DNA of 64,000 bases from DASYLJ01 sp964432595 (lineage in GTDB: Bacteria; Desulfobacterota; Binatia; DP-6). The stretch is taken from positions 20,397 through 84,396 of the forward strand of contig CAYSOF010000027.1 in NCBI GenBank assembly GCA_964432595.1. Direction: 5' to 3'. Below, piece by piece: positions 50,609 through 58,545 of this stretch; the first letter of the stretch is position 1, and every line of letters begins with the position of its first letter. Below the pieces are notes generated by a model that was not told where the DNA came from, searched no databases, and worked only from the letters and a program-made list of their open reading frames with translations. The translations under genes were made by a program, and so were the position numbers.

Positions 50609-52163
50609 GAAGGTCCGATGCGGCGGTGCCGTGGCGTGCGCGGCGCTGCTGACGGTCGCCATACACGCCGCACCCGTCGCCGCCGCCGGTCGATGCGAGT
50701 TCGATGGCGGGTATCCCACCGGTTGGTATCCGATCCGCGGCGGAACGACGGTCGGAGGAAAGCGACTCGTCGGCCTCGTCACCCGGTACTGGCCGAACGG
50801 CGTGCCGGTGATGGACGTCGTCGCCGATGCCGGCGACGGCACGGAGGAGACCATCGCCACCGGCGAATTCGACGAGCGACGTGGACGGTGGCGCCTCGAG
50901 AGCCCCTTCGTCCCACCGGACGAAGCCGGGCTCGACCTGCGCCTCAAGCGCTGCAAGCGGTTCGTCGGACGTCTCAAGCTGGCCGGGAAGCCGGCGCGTC
51001 GCATCGTCGCAGTGCGAGCGACGTGCGGCGACGGCCTCGTCGACGCTCGCGCCGGCGAGGACTGCGAGCCGGGCGCGGCCGCGTGTGCGGGAGGCACCTG
51101 CACGAACCGCTGTACATGCCGGGGCAGCGGCGGACGACTCGACACCACGTTCGGAACGGACGGCCAGGCGACGATCCCTGGAGGTGGGGGCATCGACTGT
51201 CCCGCGCGGGTGCCATGCCGGTCCGGCGGCGTGGCCCGCATCGTTCCGAACGCGGACGGCACGATGCTCGTCGTCGGGACCGGCGTCGATCGCTTTGGCG
51301 ACCCGGCGTTCCTCGACCGGCTTCTCGACGACGGCACGGTCGACCCCTCGTACCACCAGAGAACGTCCGGCCTCCCCGCCCCGTTCATCGACGTCACGCC
51401 CGACGGCCGGATCATGTGGCTGCAATCGTATCCGGACGGAGCGTACGCGGTGCGTCTCTGGCCCAACGGCATGGCGGACCTGAACTTCGTGATCCAACCC
51501 GGCCTGCCCGGGCTGCTCACCGATGCGGCCGCGACCGCGGACGGTGGCATCGTCGCGATCGGCAACGGCCCGATCACGCGCTGGGGCGCGGACGGCTCGG
51601 TGCAGTTCGTCGACCTGCCCGCGGGCTGGACGGCCGCCGCAGTGGACGACGCGACGCGCGTCCTCGCGCTTCGCACCGAAGGCGGCCTGCAGCTCGGCCG
51701 GTTCCTGGCATCGGGGTCGCCCGACCCGACGTTCGCGGGCGGCGGCCCGGTCTGCATCACCGCGACGATGCCGAGCACGGCCCCCACCGTCGTCGAGTTG
51801 AACGACGGCAGCCTGCTCGTCGCCGTGCCCGTCGACGGTGGCCATCGGCTCACGCGCGTGCCGACGGACGGCGCGGGATTCGACACGACGTGCGCGTCCG
51901 AACCCGCCTCGATCGTCGCCCCCGTCGTACCGACCTTCGTCCAGCCCGACGGGAAGTACATCGGCATGGACCGCGGCGACGCACCGCGCATCGTCCGGAT
52001 GCTCCCCGACGGCACACCGGATCTGGACTTCGGTCGCCTCGGCACCCTCGAGACGGTCGACGCGCCCACGACGATGGCGGTCGATTCGCAGGGGCGGATC
52101 CTGGCCGGTCGGCGCAGCGCCAGCTACACCAACACCCGCTTGCTCGATCGTTATCTGCCGTAG
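50607..52163 (+). CDS. Exported delta-60 repeat protein, paralogue B
   Basis: A 518-residue paralogue of the gene at 47063. Same order: signal peptide (CAALLTVAIHAAPVAAAG/RC), module VGGKRLVGLVTRYWPNGVPV and DLRLKRCKRFVGRLKLAGKP, Cys repeat CGDGLVDARAGEDCEPG, CTCRGSGGRLDTTFGTDGQ, then delta-60 repeats (SGSPDPTFAGGGPVC, DGTPDLDFGRLGTLE, VDSQGRILAG). The two paralogues flank the PQQ-like propeller gene on the same strand, forming a secreted-protein cassette. Function is unknown. Confidence 0.75.
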   Translation: MKVRCGGAVACAALLTVAIHAAPVAAAGRCEFDGGYPTGWYPIRGGTTVGGKRLVGLVTRYWPNGVPVMDVVADAGDGTEETIATGEFDERRGRWRLESPFVPPDEAGLDLRLKRCKRFVGRLKLAGKPARRIVAVRATCGDGLVDARAGEDCEPGAAACAGGTCTNRCTCRGSGGRLDTTFGTDGQATIPGGGGIDCPARVPCRSGGVARIVPNADGTMLVVGTGVDRFGDPAFLDRLLDDGTVDPSYHQRTSGLPAPFIDVTPDGRIMWLQSYPDGAYAVRLWPNGMADLNFVIQPGLPGLLTDAAATADGGIVAIGNGPITRWGADGSVQFVDLPAGWTAAAVDDATRVLALRTEGGLQLGRFLASGSPDPTFAGGGPVCITATMPSTAPTVVELNDGSLLVAVPVDGGHRLTRVPTDGAGFDTTCASEPASIVAPVVPTFVQPDGKYIGMDRGDAPRIVRMLPDGTPDLDFGRLGTLETVDAPTTMAVDSQGRILAGRRSASYTNTRLLDRYLP

Positions 52164-52302
52164 GGTGCGTACGGCGGTTCGCGGCGGCGCCGCTGCTCCG
52201 CGCGCAGCTCGGCGTCCGCGACCACTCGTTCGGAACGCTCCGAGGCTACGATCGCGACGTGCTGCGCGCCGGGGCTCGGATCCACAGAGTCGCCGTGCGA
52301 CA

Positions 52303-53055
52303 CTAGCTCTCCATCACCGTCGGCCCCGTCGGCGCGGGCGTCGGCGCGGACGGCTCGACGGTGACGAACAGCTTACCGATCGGCGCGGTGTACGACTCGA
52401 CCGGCACCACGAACTGCGTGCGCGTGATGCCGTCGGCCGCCGCCTTGAACTGGCCGCACTCGACGCTCTTGTCGCCGACGGCGGCCCACAGCCGGTACAC
52501 CTTGCCTTCGGGCAGCGCCGGCAGGTCGTGCGCGACGAGCGCGCCCTTCTTCGCGTCCATGTCGAGCGAGACACGCGCGAAGGCGCCCGAGCCCGAGAGG
52601 TCGAAGGTCCGGACGACGTTCGGCTCCGTCAGCAGCGCCGTCACGTCGCGCTGCAGCGACAATTCCCGGCGCACGCGCCAGCCGTCGATGCCGAGCGCCA
52701 GGGCGAGCGCGGCGGCAGCCGCGGCCGCGAACCGGCTCCACACGACCCGCTTCGCGGGACGCGCCGCCGGGAACGGCACCACCTTGGCGGGCTCGGTGCG
52801 CACGGGCGCCGCGGGCGCCGGCCCGGCCTCGGCCACCGCCGCCGCGATGACGCGATCGCGCAGCCCCGCGGGCGGCGGCGTCACGCTGCCGTAGGGCAGC
52901 AGGTCGAACGTGTTGCGGAGGCGGCCCACCTCGGCGGCGAGCTCGGCGTCGGCGGCGAGCCGACCCTCGAACGCCGTCTGCTCCTCGGGCGACAGCTCGC
53001 CGAGGACGTACAACACCGCGAGATCGTCGGTCGCGAGGTCGGCGTCGCGCGTCAT
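52303..53055 (-). CDS. Anti-sigma factor, RskA type
   Basis: A 250-residue protein. The N-terminal ~75 residues (DDLAVLYVLGELSPEEQTAF, then LAAEVGRLRNTFDLLPYG) are the sigma-binding helices without the zinc-binding HxxxCxxC motif. A linker leads to a transmembrane helix (FAAAAAAALALALGIDGW). The C-terminal 130 residues are the extracytoplasmic RskA domain (VVRTFDLSGSGAFARVSLDM, then LPEGKVYRLWAAVGDKSVEC). It would hold the sigma factor next door until proteolysis releases it. The gene ends at 52303 after a 139-base gap with nothing identified. Confidence 0.88.
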   Translation of the reverse strand: MTRDADLATDDLAVLYVLGELSPEEQTAFEGRLAADAELAAEVGRLRNTFDLLPYGSVTPPPAGLRDRVIAAAVAEAGPAPAAPVRTEPAKVVPFPAARPAKRVVWSRFAAAAAAALALALGIDGWRVRRELSLQRDVTALLTEPNVVRTFDLSGSGAFARVSLDMDAKKGALVAHDLPALPEGKVYRLWAAVGDKSVECGQFKAAADGITRTQFVVPVESYTAPIGKLFVTVEPSAPTPAPTGPTVMES

Positions 53056-53059
53056 GACG

Positions 53060-53689
53060 TCACTCCACCAGGTCCCCGAGCTGCTTCTTCATCGCCAGCA
53101 GCCCGCGACGCGACCAGCTCTTCACGGTACCGAGGGGCGCCCCGAGCTCGTCGGCGATCTCCGCCTGCGAGAGGCCGCGGTAGTAGGCCATCTCGAGCAC
53201 GGTGCGCTCGTTCTCCGGCAGGGCCGCCATCGCCTCCCGCACGCGCACGCTGCACTCCTTCACCGAGACGCGCTCGTGCGGCATGGGGACCGACGGCGGC
53301 GGCGGCGCATCGCGATGCACCTCGCGAAGCAGGCGGCCCGAACGGGTACGGGCGCGCAGCCGGTCGATCGCCCGGGTGCGGGCCATGGTGGCGAGGAACG
53401 CCCCCAGGGTGCCGCGCGCCGCATCGTACCGGTCGCTCTGCTTCATCAAGGTCAGAAACACCTCCTGCGTGAGATCCTCCGCTTCCTGCTGGTTGCGCAG
53501 GGCGGAGAGGGCCAGGCCGTACACGAGACCCGCGTAGCGATCGTAGATCGCGCCGAGTGCGGACGGGTCGGCCGCCAGGGCGCCGAGCAGCTGCTCGTCC
53601 GTGGGGTCCGGTCGATCCGTGGGGTCGTCGGAGGTCTGCCGCAACGCCGCCCCGACTACCACAGCTCTCCCGGCACCGCGAAGGAACAC
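53060..53689 (-). CDS. ECF sigma factor, SigK-like
   Basis: About 209 residues from GTG 53689; GTG 53662 is equally possible. Region 2 is IYDRYAGLVYGLALSAL, NQQEAEDLTQEVFLTLM and ATMARTRAIDRLRARTR. Region 4 is ALPENERTVLEMAYYRGLSQ and ADELGAPLGTVKSWSRRGLLAM. The pair with a zinc-less RskA-like anti-sigma gene 4 bases downstream is the ECF19/SigK organisation, which is usually redox- or envelope-stress controlled. The stimulus is unknown here. Confidence 0.93.
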   Translation of the reverse strand: MFLRGAGRAVVVGAALRQTSDDPTDRPDPTDEQLLGALAADPSALGAIYDRYAGLVYGLALSALRNQQEAEDLTQEVFLTLMKQSDRYDAARGTLGAFLATMARTRAIDRLRARTRSGRLLREVHRDAPPPPSVPMPHERVSVKECSVRVREAMAALPENERTVLEMAYYRGLSQAEIADELGAPLGTVKSWSRRGLLAMKKQLGDLVE

Positions 53690-53740
53690 TGCTCGTCGCC
53701 CAACATACGCGCGAGCGATTGGAACGGATGCAGTAGCCCT

Positions 53741-54517
53741 TCAGGGCAACGACACGGCGGCCAGTCCTACGACCTCGAGGCCCGGCGTCGCGCCGATCTG
53801 ACCGACCGGGGTGGTCTTGCCGGTGACCAGGTCCACCGCATGGAGGGTGCCACCCGAGGCCATCCAGCCGCGGTCCTGTCCGGTCGGATCGGTCGTCACG
53901 TCGAACCCGGCCAGCGGCCCGACGTCGATCCCGAGCGGGCCGATCGTGACGAGACCGCCGTCGTTCGGCGGGTCCTGCAGCACGAGAATGTCCCGCGCCG
54001 CATCGAGCTCGAGCAGCCGCGTCGTCGCGACGTCCGGCCGGTTGTTCGTGTAGGCCGCGCCGGCGATGGCCGGCTTCTCGCCGGCATTCGGGTCGCCGGC
54101 CACGTAGGCGAGCGGACCGTCGGTCGCAGCAGCGCCCAGGTCGACGTTGACGCGCAGGTTCTGGCCGCTGCCGCCGACCACGCGGAGCCGGTCGGCCTGC
54201 GGATTGAAGTCGATCCCCGAGCGCTTCTCGCCCTCGAACGCGACGGTGAGCGTGCTGACGAGCGTCGCGGTGCCGGCGTCGAGGTCGAGAACGTAGACGT
54301 CGTTGCCGCCGGTCAGGCCGTACAGGCGGCCGTTCGACGGCCGCAGGTCGATCGCGATCAGGCCGTCGACGCCCTGCATGGCGACGGGGCGGGCGTCGCC
54401 GGGGCGGTCGGGGGGAAAGCGCAGCAGGCGGCCGTCGCCGGTGAGCGCGATCAGGTCGGGCGCCGCGAGAGCGGTCGCGGCGAGCGTGAGGAACAGGACG
54501 AGGGCGCTGGGGAGCAC
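53741..54517 (-). CDS. Exported DUF4394 protein
   Basis: A 258-residue protein started at GTG 54517 (signal peptide VLPSALVLFLTLAATALAA). Typical DUF4394 strands: DLIALTGDGRLLRFPPD, DGLIAIDLRPSNGRLYGLT, RSGIDFNPQADRLRVVGGSG, NLRVNVDLGAAATDGPLAY, ATTRLLELDAARDILVLQ. The family forms a propeller-like beta fold found in secreted proteins, of unknown function. It is placed after a small cytoplasmic gene on the same strand with an 8-base gap, and its proximity to the sigma/anti-sigma pair is not otherwise informative. Confidence 0.85.
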   Translation of the reverse strand: MLPSALVLFLTLAATALAAPDLIALTGDGRLLRFPPDRPGDARPVAMQGVDGLIAIDLRPSNGRLYGLTGGNDVYVLDLDAGTATLVSTLTVAFEGEKRSGIDFNPQADRLRVVGGSGQNLRVNVDLGAAATDGPLAYVAGDPNAGEKPAIAGAAYTNNRPDVATTRLLELDAARDILVLQDPPNDGGLVTIGPLGIDVGPLAGFDVTTDPTGQDRGWMASGGTLHAVDLVTGKTTPVGQIGATPGLEVVGLAAVSLP

Positions 54518-54525
54518 CCCGTCAG

Positions 54526-54981
54526 TTAGCCGTTCGCCACCTTCCGGGACAACTCCCGAACCGCGCCCGACATCTTCTGTCGGCGGGGCTTCACGCGCAG
54601 GTGCAGGCGATAACGGCCCTCGGACAGCTCGCGCACCTTCTCGGGGTCCCACATCGCGCGGCGCATGTCGTGGACGCGTCCGAGCACGGCCTGGCGCAGC
54701 TTGTCGGCGGGGATCTCCAGCGTCTCGCAGATGTTGACGAACGAGAACGGCCACCGCTGATCGCGCGACCGCATCCAGTTCTGGGCGTCGCGCGCCGCCC
54801 GCTGCCGTCCCTTCTGCGGAGCCTGGGCGCACCGGATGGCGTCCTCGAGGATCGCCAGCATCAGGGCGCGCTCGCCCGAGATGAGGCTATCGGCGCGGGG
54901 CGCATCCAGCTGCTCGGGCAGGAAGAGCTCCGGGGCGAAGAGCTGCTCGACCCGGTCGGCTCCAGTGATCGTCTCGGCCAT
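54526..54981 (-). CDS. Conserved hypothetical protein (helical, possibly nucleic-acid binding)
   Basis: A 151-residue soluble protein beginning MAETITGADRVEQLFAPELF. The central segments ERALMLAILEDAIRCAQ and RSRDQRWPFSFVNICETLEI followed by PADKLRQAVL recur in small proteins of uncultured Deltaproteobacteria-like genomes. The SFVNICETLEIPADKLRQAVL part looks like a helix-turn-helix. The basic C-terminus (RYRLHLRVKPRRQKMSG) supports DNA or RNA contact. No function is established. Confidence 0.65.
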   Translation of the reverse strand: MAETITGADRVEQLFAPELFLPEQLDAPRADSLISGERALMLAILEDAIRCAQAPQKGRQRAARDAQNWMRSRDQRWPFSFVNICETLEIPADKLRQAVLGRVHDMRRAMWDPEKVRELSEGRYRLHLRVKPRRQKMSGAVRELSRKVANG

Positions 54982-55063
54982 CGTTCCCTCCGCCTGCGGG
55001 GACGCAGGTAACGTCCCCCATGTGTCGCTCGGCAGAGGTACGCGTCAGCCGGGAGGGCGGATG

Positions 55064-55438
55064 TCAGCGCGGGTAGCCGGGGTCGCTCGGGTCGTACTCG
55101 ACGCGCTGGACCTTGCTGTTCGTGCTGAACGCCCCGTCGCCGGAGAAGACCACACGGCCGAGGCCCTTGTAGTAGTAGGCGGTCCGCGTCTGGTCGGGGC
55201 CGAAGTAGAACGGGATGAAGGCCTTGCCCGTGATGTAGGGCTTGATGGTCGACGGCGCGCCGAGGATCTTCTGCACCTCTTCGGGCCGCATCCCGACCTG
55301 GATCTGGGCCATCGGCGAGCCCGCCGGTGCGGGGGTGGCGGCCGCCTCGGCCTGTGCGGCCGGCTTCGGCTTGCGCGCGCAGGCGCCGGTGGTGAGGGCC
55401 AGCCCGCAGGCCAGGACGAGCAGTGCAGCGAATCGCAT
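55064..55438 (-). CDS. BamE/SmpA-like lipoprotein
   Basis: A 124-residue lipoprotein; lipobox TTGAC with Cys20. After an Ala/Pro-rich linker, IQVGMRPEEVQKILGAPS is the SmpA/OmlA (BamE) signature of a helix pair followed by strands (YITGKAFIPFYFGPDQTRTA, YYYKGLGRVVFSGDGAF). BamE stabilises the outer-membrane protein assembly complex, but many BamE-like paralogues have other jobs. The domain is somewhat shorter than true BamE and ends in a VQRVEYDPSDPGYPR tail. Confidence 0.75.
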   Translation of the reverse strand: MRFAALLVLACGLALTTGACARKPKPAAQAEAAATPAPAGSPMAQIQVGMRPEEVQKILGAPSTIKPYITGKAFIPFYFGPDQTRTAYYYKGLGRVVFSGDGAFSTNSKVQRVEYDPSDPGYPR

Positions 55439-55511
55439 CTTCGGAAATCCTCCTGCCCGGATCGCCGGGCGGGCGTCCCTATATGCGATGCGTCCGCGGC
55501 TGTCGACGCGG

Positions 55512-56273
55512 CTACGCGGCCCGTCGCAACGGCCGGGCGCGCACCATCGGCGCCACCAGCGCCAGGCTGACGAAGCCGTGCGTCAGCCGCACGAGCTCCC
55601 GGCGGGTCCGTCCCGTCGTGCGCAGCGGCGGACCGAACGTCAGCTCGACGGTGATCGCGGGACGGCCGAGCACGCGGCGGAGCGACGCCAGGAACGTCAT
55701 GTCGCCGACGAATGCCGCCGCGTCGTCGCGCGTGCCGTCGGCACGCTGATAGCGGATCGCGACCGCCTGCACGGTGACGCCGGCGTCGATGGCCGCCTGG
55801 AAGAGCGCCGCGTGGAACCGTCCGACGGCGGCGCCGTCGGTGGTCGTCCCTTCGGGGAAGACGACGACGGGCTCGCCCGCGCGCAGCGCCGCCGCGACCA
55901 CGTCCTTCACCCGCGCAGCGTCGCGCAGGCTGCCGCGACGGAGGAAGATGGTGCGGAAGCCGCGTGCGATGCCGCCCGCCAGCGGCCACGTCGCCACTTC
56001 GGCCTTCGCGACGTAGCGCGCGCCGGCGAGCGCGTTCAGCGCGTAGACGTCGAGCCAGGAGACGTGGTTCGCGACGAGGAGCCGCGCGCCGCCGCCGGCG
56101 GGACGCGCGCCGCGAACGACGACGTCGACGCGCAGCAGCCGCAGCGTCCGCTGCGCCGCGCGCTGCACGAGCCGCGCGCGTCCCCGCGCGTCGAGGCGCG
56201 GGGCGACGAGCGTCGCCGCGGCCCAGGTGACGAGCGAGCGGCCGACGAACCGCGCCACGCGAGCGGCACGCAT
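55512..56273 (-). CDS. olsA: 1-acyl-glycerol-3-phosphate/lyso-ornithine-lipid acyltransferase (OlsA/PlsC type)
   Basis: A 253-residue acyltransferase, started at MRAARVARFVGR (ATG 56273); ATG 56315 would overlap the previous gene. Motif I is VANHVSWLDVYAL (HX4D), motif III VVFPEGTTTDGAAVG. An N-terminal hydrophobic helix anchors it to the membrane. The preceding gene on the strand encodes an OlsB-like N-acyltransferase, and the OlsB-OlsA order is that of ornithine-lipid synthesis, where OlsA adds the second acyl chain. A general PlsC role cannot be excluded. Confidence 0.8.
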   Translation of the reverse strand: MRAARVARFVGRSLVTWAAATLVAPRLDARGRARLVQRAAQRTLRLLRVDVVVRGARPAGGGARLLVANHVSWLDVYALNALAGARYVAKAEVATWPLAGGIARGFRTIFLRRGSLRDAARVKDVVAAALRAGEPVVVFPEGTTTDGAAVGRFHAALFQAAIDAGVTVQAVAIRYQRADGTRDDAAAFVGDMTFLASLRRVLGRPAITVELTFGPPLRTTGRTRRELVRLTHGFVSLALVAPMVRARPLRRAA

Positions 56274-56286
56274 GGCCGGCGTCGTC

Positions 56287-57027
56287 TCAGGCCGCACGGA
56301 GCAGTCGACTCGCATGTCGGTGGCTCAGCCGGTCCATCGGCAGCAGCACGAGCAGGTCGGCCGTGCCGAACGCCGGATCCCATGCCGGATCGCCGCACAC
56401 GTAGGCGCCGAGACGGAGGTAGCCTTTCAGCAACGGCGGCACCGGCGCTTCGTCGGTCGGCGCGCGATGCAGCGGCAGCGGACGGCGCGGAAAGACGCGC
56501 CACTCGGGCGGGCTCGAATGCTCGCGTCGCAAGCGGCGGCAGAGCGCCGCCACCGCGGGCCCACCGTCGGCGAGCCCGATGCTCGCGCAGCCGATCACGT
56601 GGCGGTGTCCGCCCGCCGTCAGGTAGCGCAGCAGCCCGCTCCACAGCAGCGCGATGACGCCGCCCGTGCGGTAGGCGGGATCGACGCACGCGCGGCCGAC
56701 CTCGACGAGACCGCTGCCGAGCGCCAGGACGCGCGTCAGGTGGAACTCGCGCTCGGCGTAGAAGCCGCCCGCCGCGCGTGCACCGGCGGCGGTCAGTATC
56801 CGGTACGTTCCGATGACGCGGTCGCAGCGGACGTCGCGCACGAGGAGATGGTCGCAGTGGACATCGAGGTCGTCGGCGTCGAGCCCGCCGGCCTCGGGAC
56901 CGACGCGGGCTCCGAGCTCCTCGACGAACACCCGGTAGCGCAGGGCCTGCGCGGCACGGACGTCGCTTGCGGAGCGGGCGAGCTGGACCTCCAGGATGGG
57001 GTCGTGGGGCGATTCGGCGTGTCGCAT
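56287..57027 (-). CDS. olsB: Ornithine N-acyltransferase (OlsB family)
   Basis: A 246-residue GNAT-type N-acyltransferase. A perfect ribosome site AAGGAGG (57035-57041) lies 7 bases before ATG 57027. Motifs: VRAAQALRYRVFVEELGARV, DDLDVHCDHLLVRD, VIGTYRILT, GSGLVEVGRACVDPAYRTGG, LLKGYLRLGAYVCGDPAWDP. These are hallmarks of the OlsB/hemolysin-like acyltransferase group, which transfers a 3-hydroxyacyl chain from ACP to ornithine. It is divergent from citrate synthase and followed by an OlsA-like gene after 13 bases. Confidence 0.83.
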   Translation of the reverse strand: MRHAESPHDPILEVQLARSASDVRAAQALRYRVFVEELGARVGPEAGGLDADDLDVHCDHLLVRDVRCDRVIGTYRILTAAGARAAGGFYAEREFHLTRVLALGSGLVEVGRACVDPAYRTGGVIALLWSGLLRYLTAGGHRHVIGCASIGLADGGPAVAALCRRLRREHSSPPEWRVFPRRPLPLHRAPTDEAPVPPLLKGYLRLGAYVCGDPAWDPAFGTADLLVLLPMDRLSHRHASRLLRAA

Positions 57028-57053
57028 TCGTACGCCTCCTTCGCCCCCACAGA

Positions 57054-57071
57054 GTAACGGGCAGCCGTTAC
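57054..57071. promoter_or_regulatory. Palindrome in the olsB-citrate synthase divergent promoter
   Basis: GTAACGG and CCGTTAC flank a GCAG spacer, a perfect 7+7 inverted repeat 27 bases upstream of olsB. The position suits a regulator operator serving one or both divergent genes. The cognate regulator is unknown. Confidence 0.4.
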
Positions 57072-57162
57072 GGTGCGGTGATGGCGAGGCGAAACGTCCA
57101 CGAAGAGCGCCACGACCCCGCACGGATTTGTACTCGGTGGCGGCGAGAGTAGAGTGAAGGCC

Positions 57163-58491
57163 ATGGCAAAGTCCTCGCTCACGGTCACCGACGACCGGAC
57201 CGGCAAGCAGTACGTCATCCCCATCGCAGACGGGGCGATCCGCGCGACGGACCTGTCGCAGATCAAGGTCGACGGCGACGATCCGGGCCTCGTCAGCTAC
57301 GACCCGGCGTTCATGAACACCGCCGCCTGCAAGAGCAAGGTCGGCTACATCGACGGCGACAAGGGCATCCTGCGCTACCGCGGCTACCCGATCGAGGAGC
57401 TGGCCGAGAAGAGCACCTACCTCGAGACCGCCTACCTGATCGTGAAGGGCGAGCTGCCGACCACGTCGCACCTCGCGATGTGGCAGCACAACATCAAGAT
57501 GCACACGATGGTGCACGAGAACCTGAAGCGCTTCATGCAGGGCTTCCGGTACGACGCGCACCCGATGGGCATGCTGATCGGCACGGTCGGCGCACTGTCG
57601 ACGTTCTACCCGGACGCGAAGAACGTCATGGACCTCGAGTCGCGGCGCGTACAGACGCGGCGGCTCATCGGGAAGATGCCGACGATCGCCGCGTTCGCGT
57701 ATCGGCACAGCCGCGGCCTGCCGTACATCTACCCGGACAACGACCTCTCGTTCACCGGCAATTTCCTCTCGATGCTGTTCAAGATGACCGAGCTCAAGTA
57801 CCGGCCCGATCCGGTGCTCGAGCACGCGCTCGACGTGCTGTTCATCCTCCACGCCGACCACGAGCAGAACTGCTCGACGACCGCCGCGCGCGTCGTCGGC
57901 AGCGCACACGCGGATCCGTACGCGGTCGTCGCGGCCGCAGCCGCCGCCCTCTCCGGTCCGCGCCACGGCGGCGCCAACGAAGAGGTGGTACGGATGCTTC
58001 ACGAGATCGGCTCGACCGCGCACATCCCCGAGCTGATCAAGCAGGTGAAGGCTGGCGAGCGCCGCCTGATGGGCTTCGGCCACCGCGTCTACAAGAACTA
58101 CGACCCGCGCGCGAAGATCATCAAGGAGGTCGCGCACCAGGTGTTCGAGGTGACGGGCAAGAGCCCGCTCATCGACATCGCGCTCGAGCTCGAGAAGATC
58201 GCGCTCGCCGACGACTACTTCGTGAAGCGCAAGCTCTACCCGAACGTCGACTTCTACTCGGGCATCATCTACGAAGCGATGGGCTTCCCGATGGAGATGT
58301 TCCCGGTGCTCTTCGCGATCCCCCGCACGGCGGGCTGGATGGCGCAGTGGGCGGAGAGCCTGCTCGACGAGGACCAGCGCATCTCTCGGCCGAAGCAGGT
58401 TTACACGGGCTACGACGTCCGCGTGTATCCGGCGCTCGACACGCGCCGCGACGGCGGGGCGGAGGAGAGCGAGGTCCGCGGACCGTTGTGA
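57163..58491 (+). CDS. gltA: Citrate synthase (hexameric type)
   Basis: A 442-residue enzyme that condenses oxaloacetate and acetyl-CoA. ATG 57163 is chosen; GTG 57154 adds 3 residues. It has MNTAACKSKVGYIDGDKGIL, GYPIEELAEKSTYLETAYLI, HEQNCSTTAARVVGSAHADP (catalytic His region), SGPRHGGANEEVVRML and LMGFGHRVYKNYDPRAKII (second His), plus the catalytic Asp in NVDFYSGIIYEAMGFP. The C-terminus has RPKQVYTGYDVRVYPALDTR with the Arg for oxaloacetate. Length fits type II (gltA) enzymes. A rho-independent terminator follows directly. Confidence 0.96.
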   Translation: MAKSSLTVTDDRTGKQYVIPIADGAIRATDLSQIKVDGDDPGLVSYDPAFMNTAACKSKVGYIDGDKGILRYRGYPIEELAEKSTYLETAYLIVKGELPTTSHLAMWQHNIKMHTMVHENLKRFMQGFRYDAHPMGMLIGTVGALSTFYPDAKNVMDLESRRVQTRRLIGKMPTIAAFAYRHSRGLPYIYPDNDLSFTGNFLSMLFKMTELKYRPDPVLEHALDVLFILHADHEQNCSTTAARVVGSAHADPYAVVAAAAAALSGPRHGGANEEVVRMLHEIGSTAHIPELIKQVKAGERRLMGFGHRVYKNYDPRAKIIKEVAHQVFEVTGKSPLIDIALELEKIALADDYFVKRKLYPNVDFYSGIIYEAMGFPMEMFPVLFAIPRTAGWMAQWAESLLDEDQRISRPKQVYTGYDVRVYPALDTRRDGGAEESEVRGPL

Positions 58492-58497
58492 CCCGAC

Positions 58498-58527
58498 GGC
58501 CCGCGCCGGCGACGGCGCGGGCCTTTT
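58498..58527 (+). terminator. Rho-independent terminator after citrate synthase
   Basis: Ten-base stem GGCCCGCGCC paired with GGCGCGGGCC around a GGCGAC loop, followed by TTTT, 6 bases after the stop codon. This is the best terminator in the window. Confidence 0.85.
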
Positions 58528-58545
58528 CGTGCGTGGGGGGTGGGG

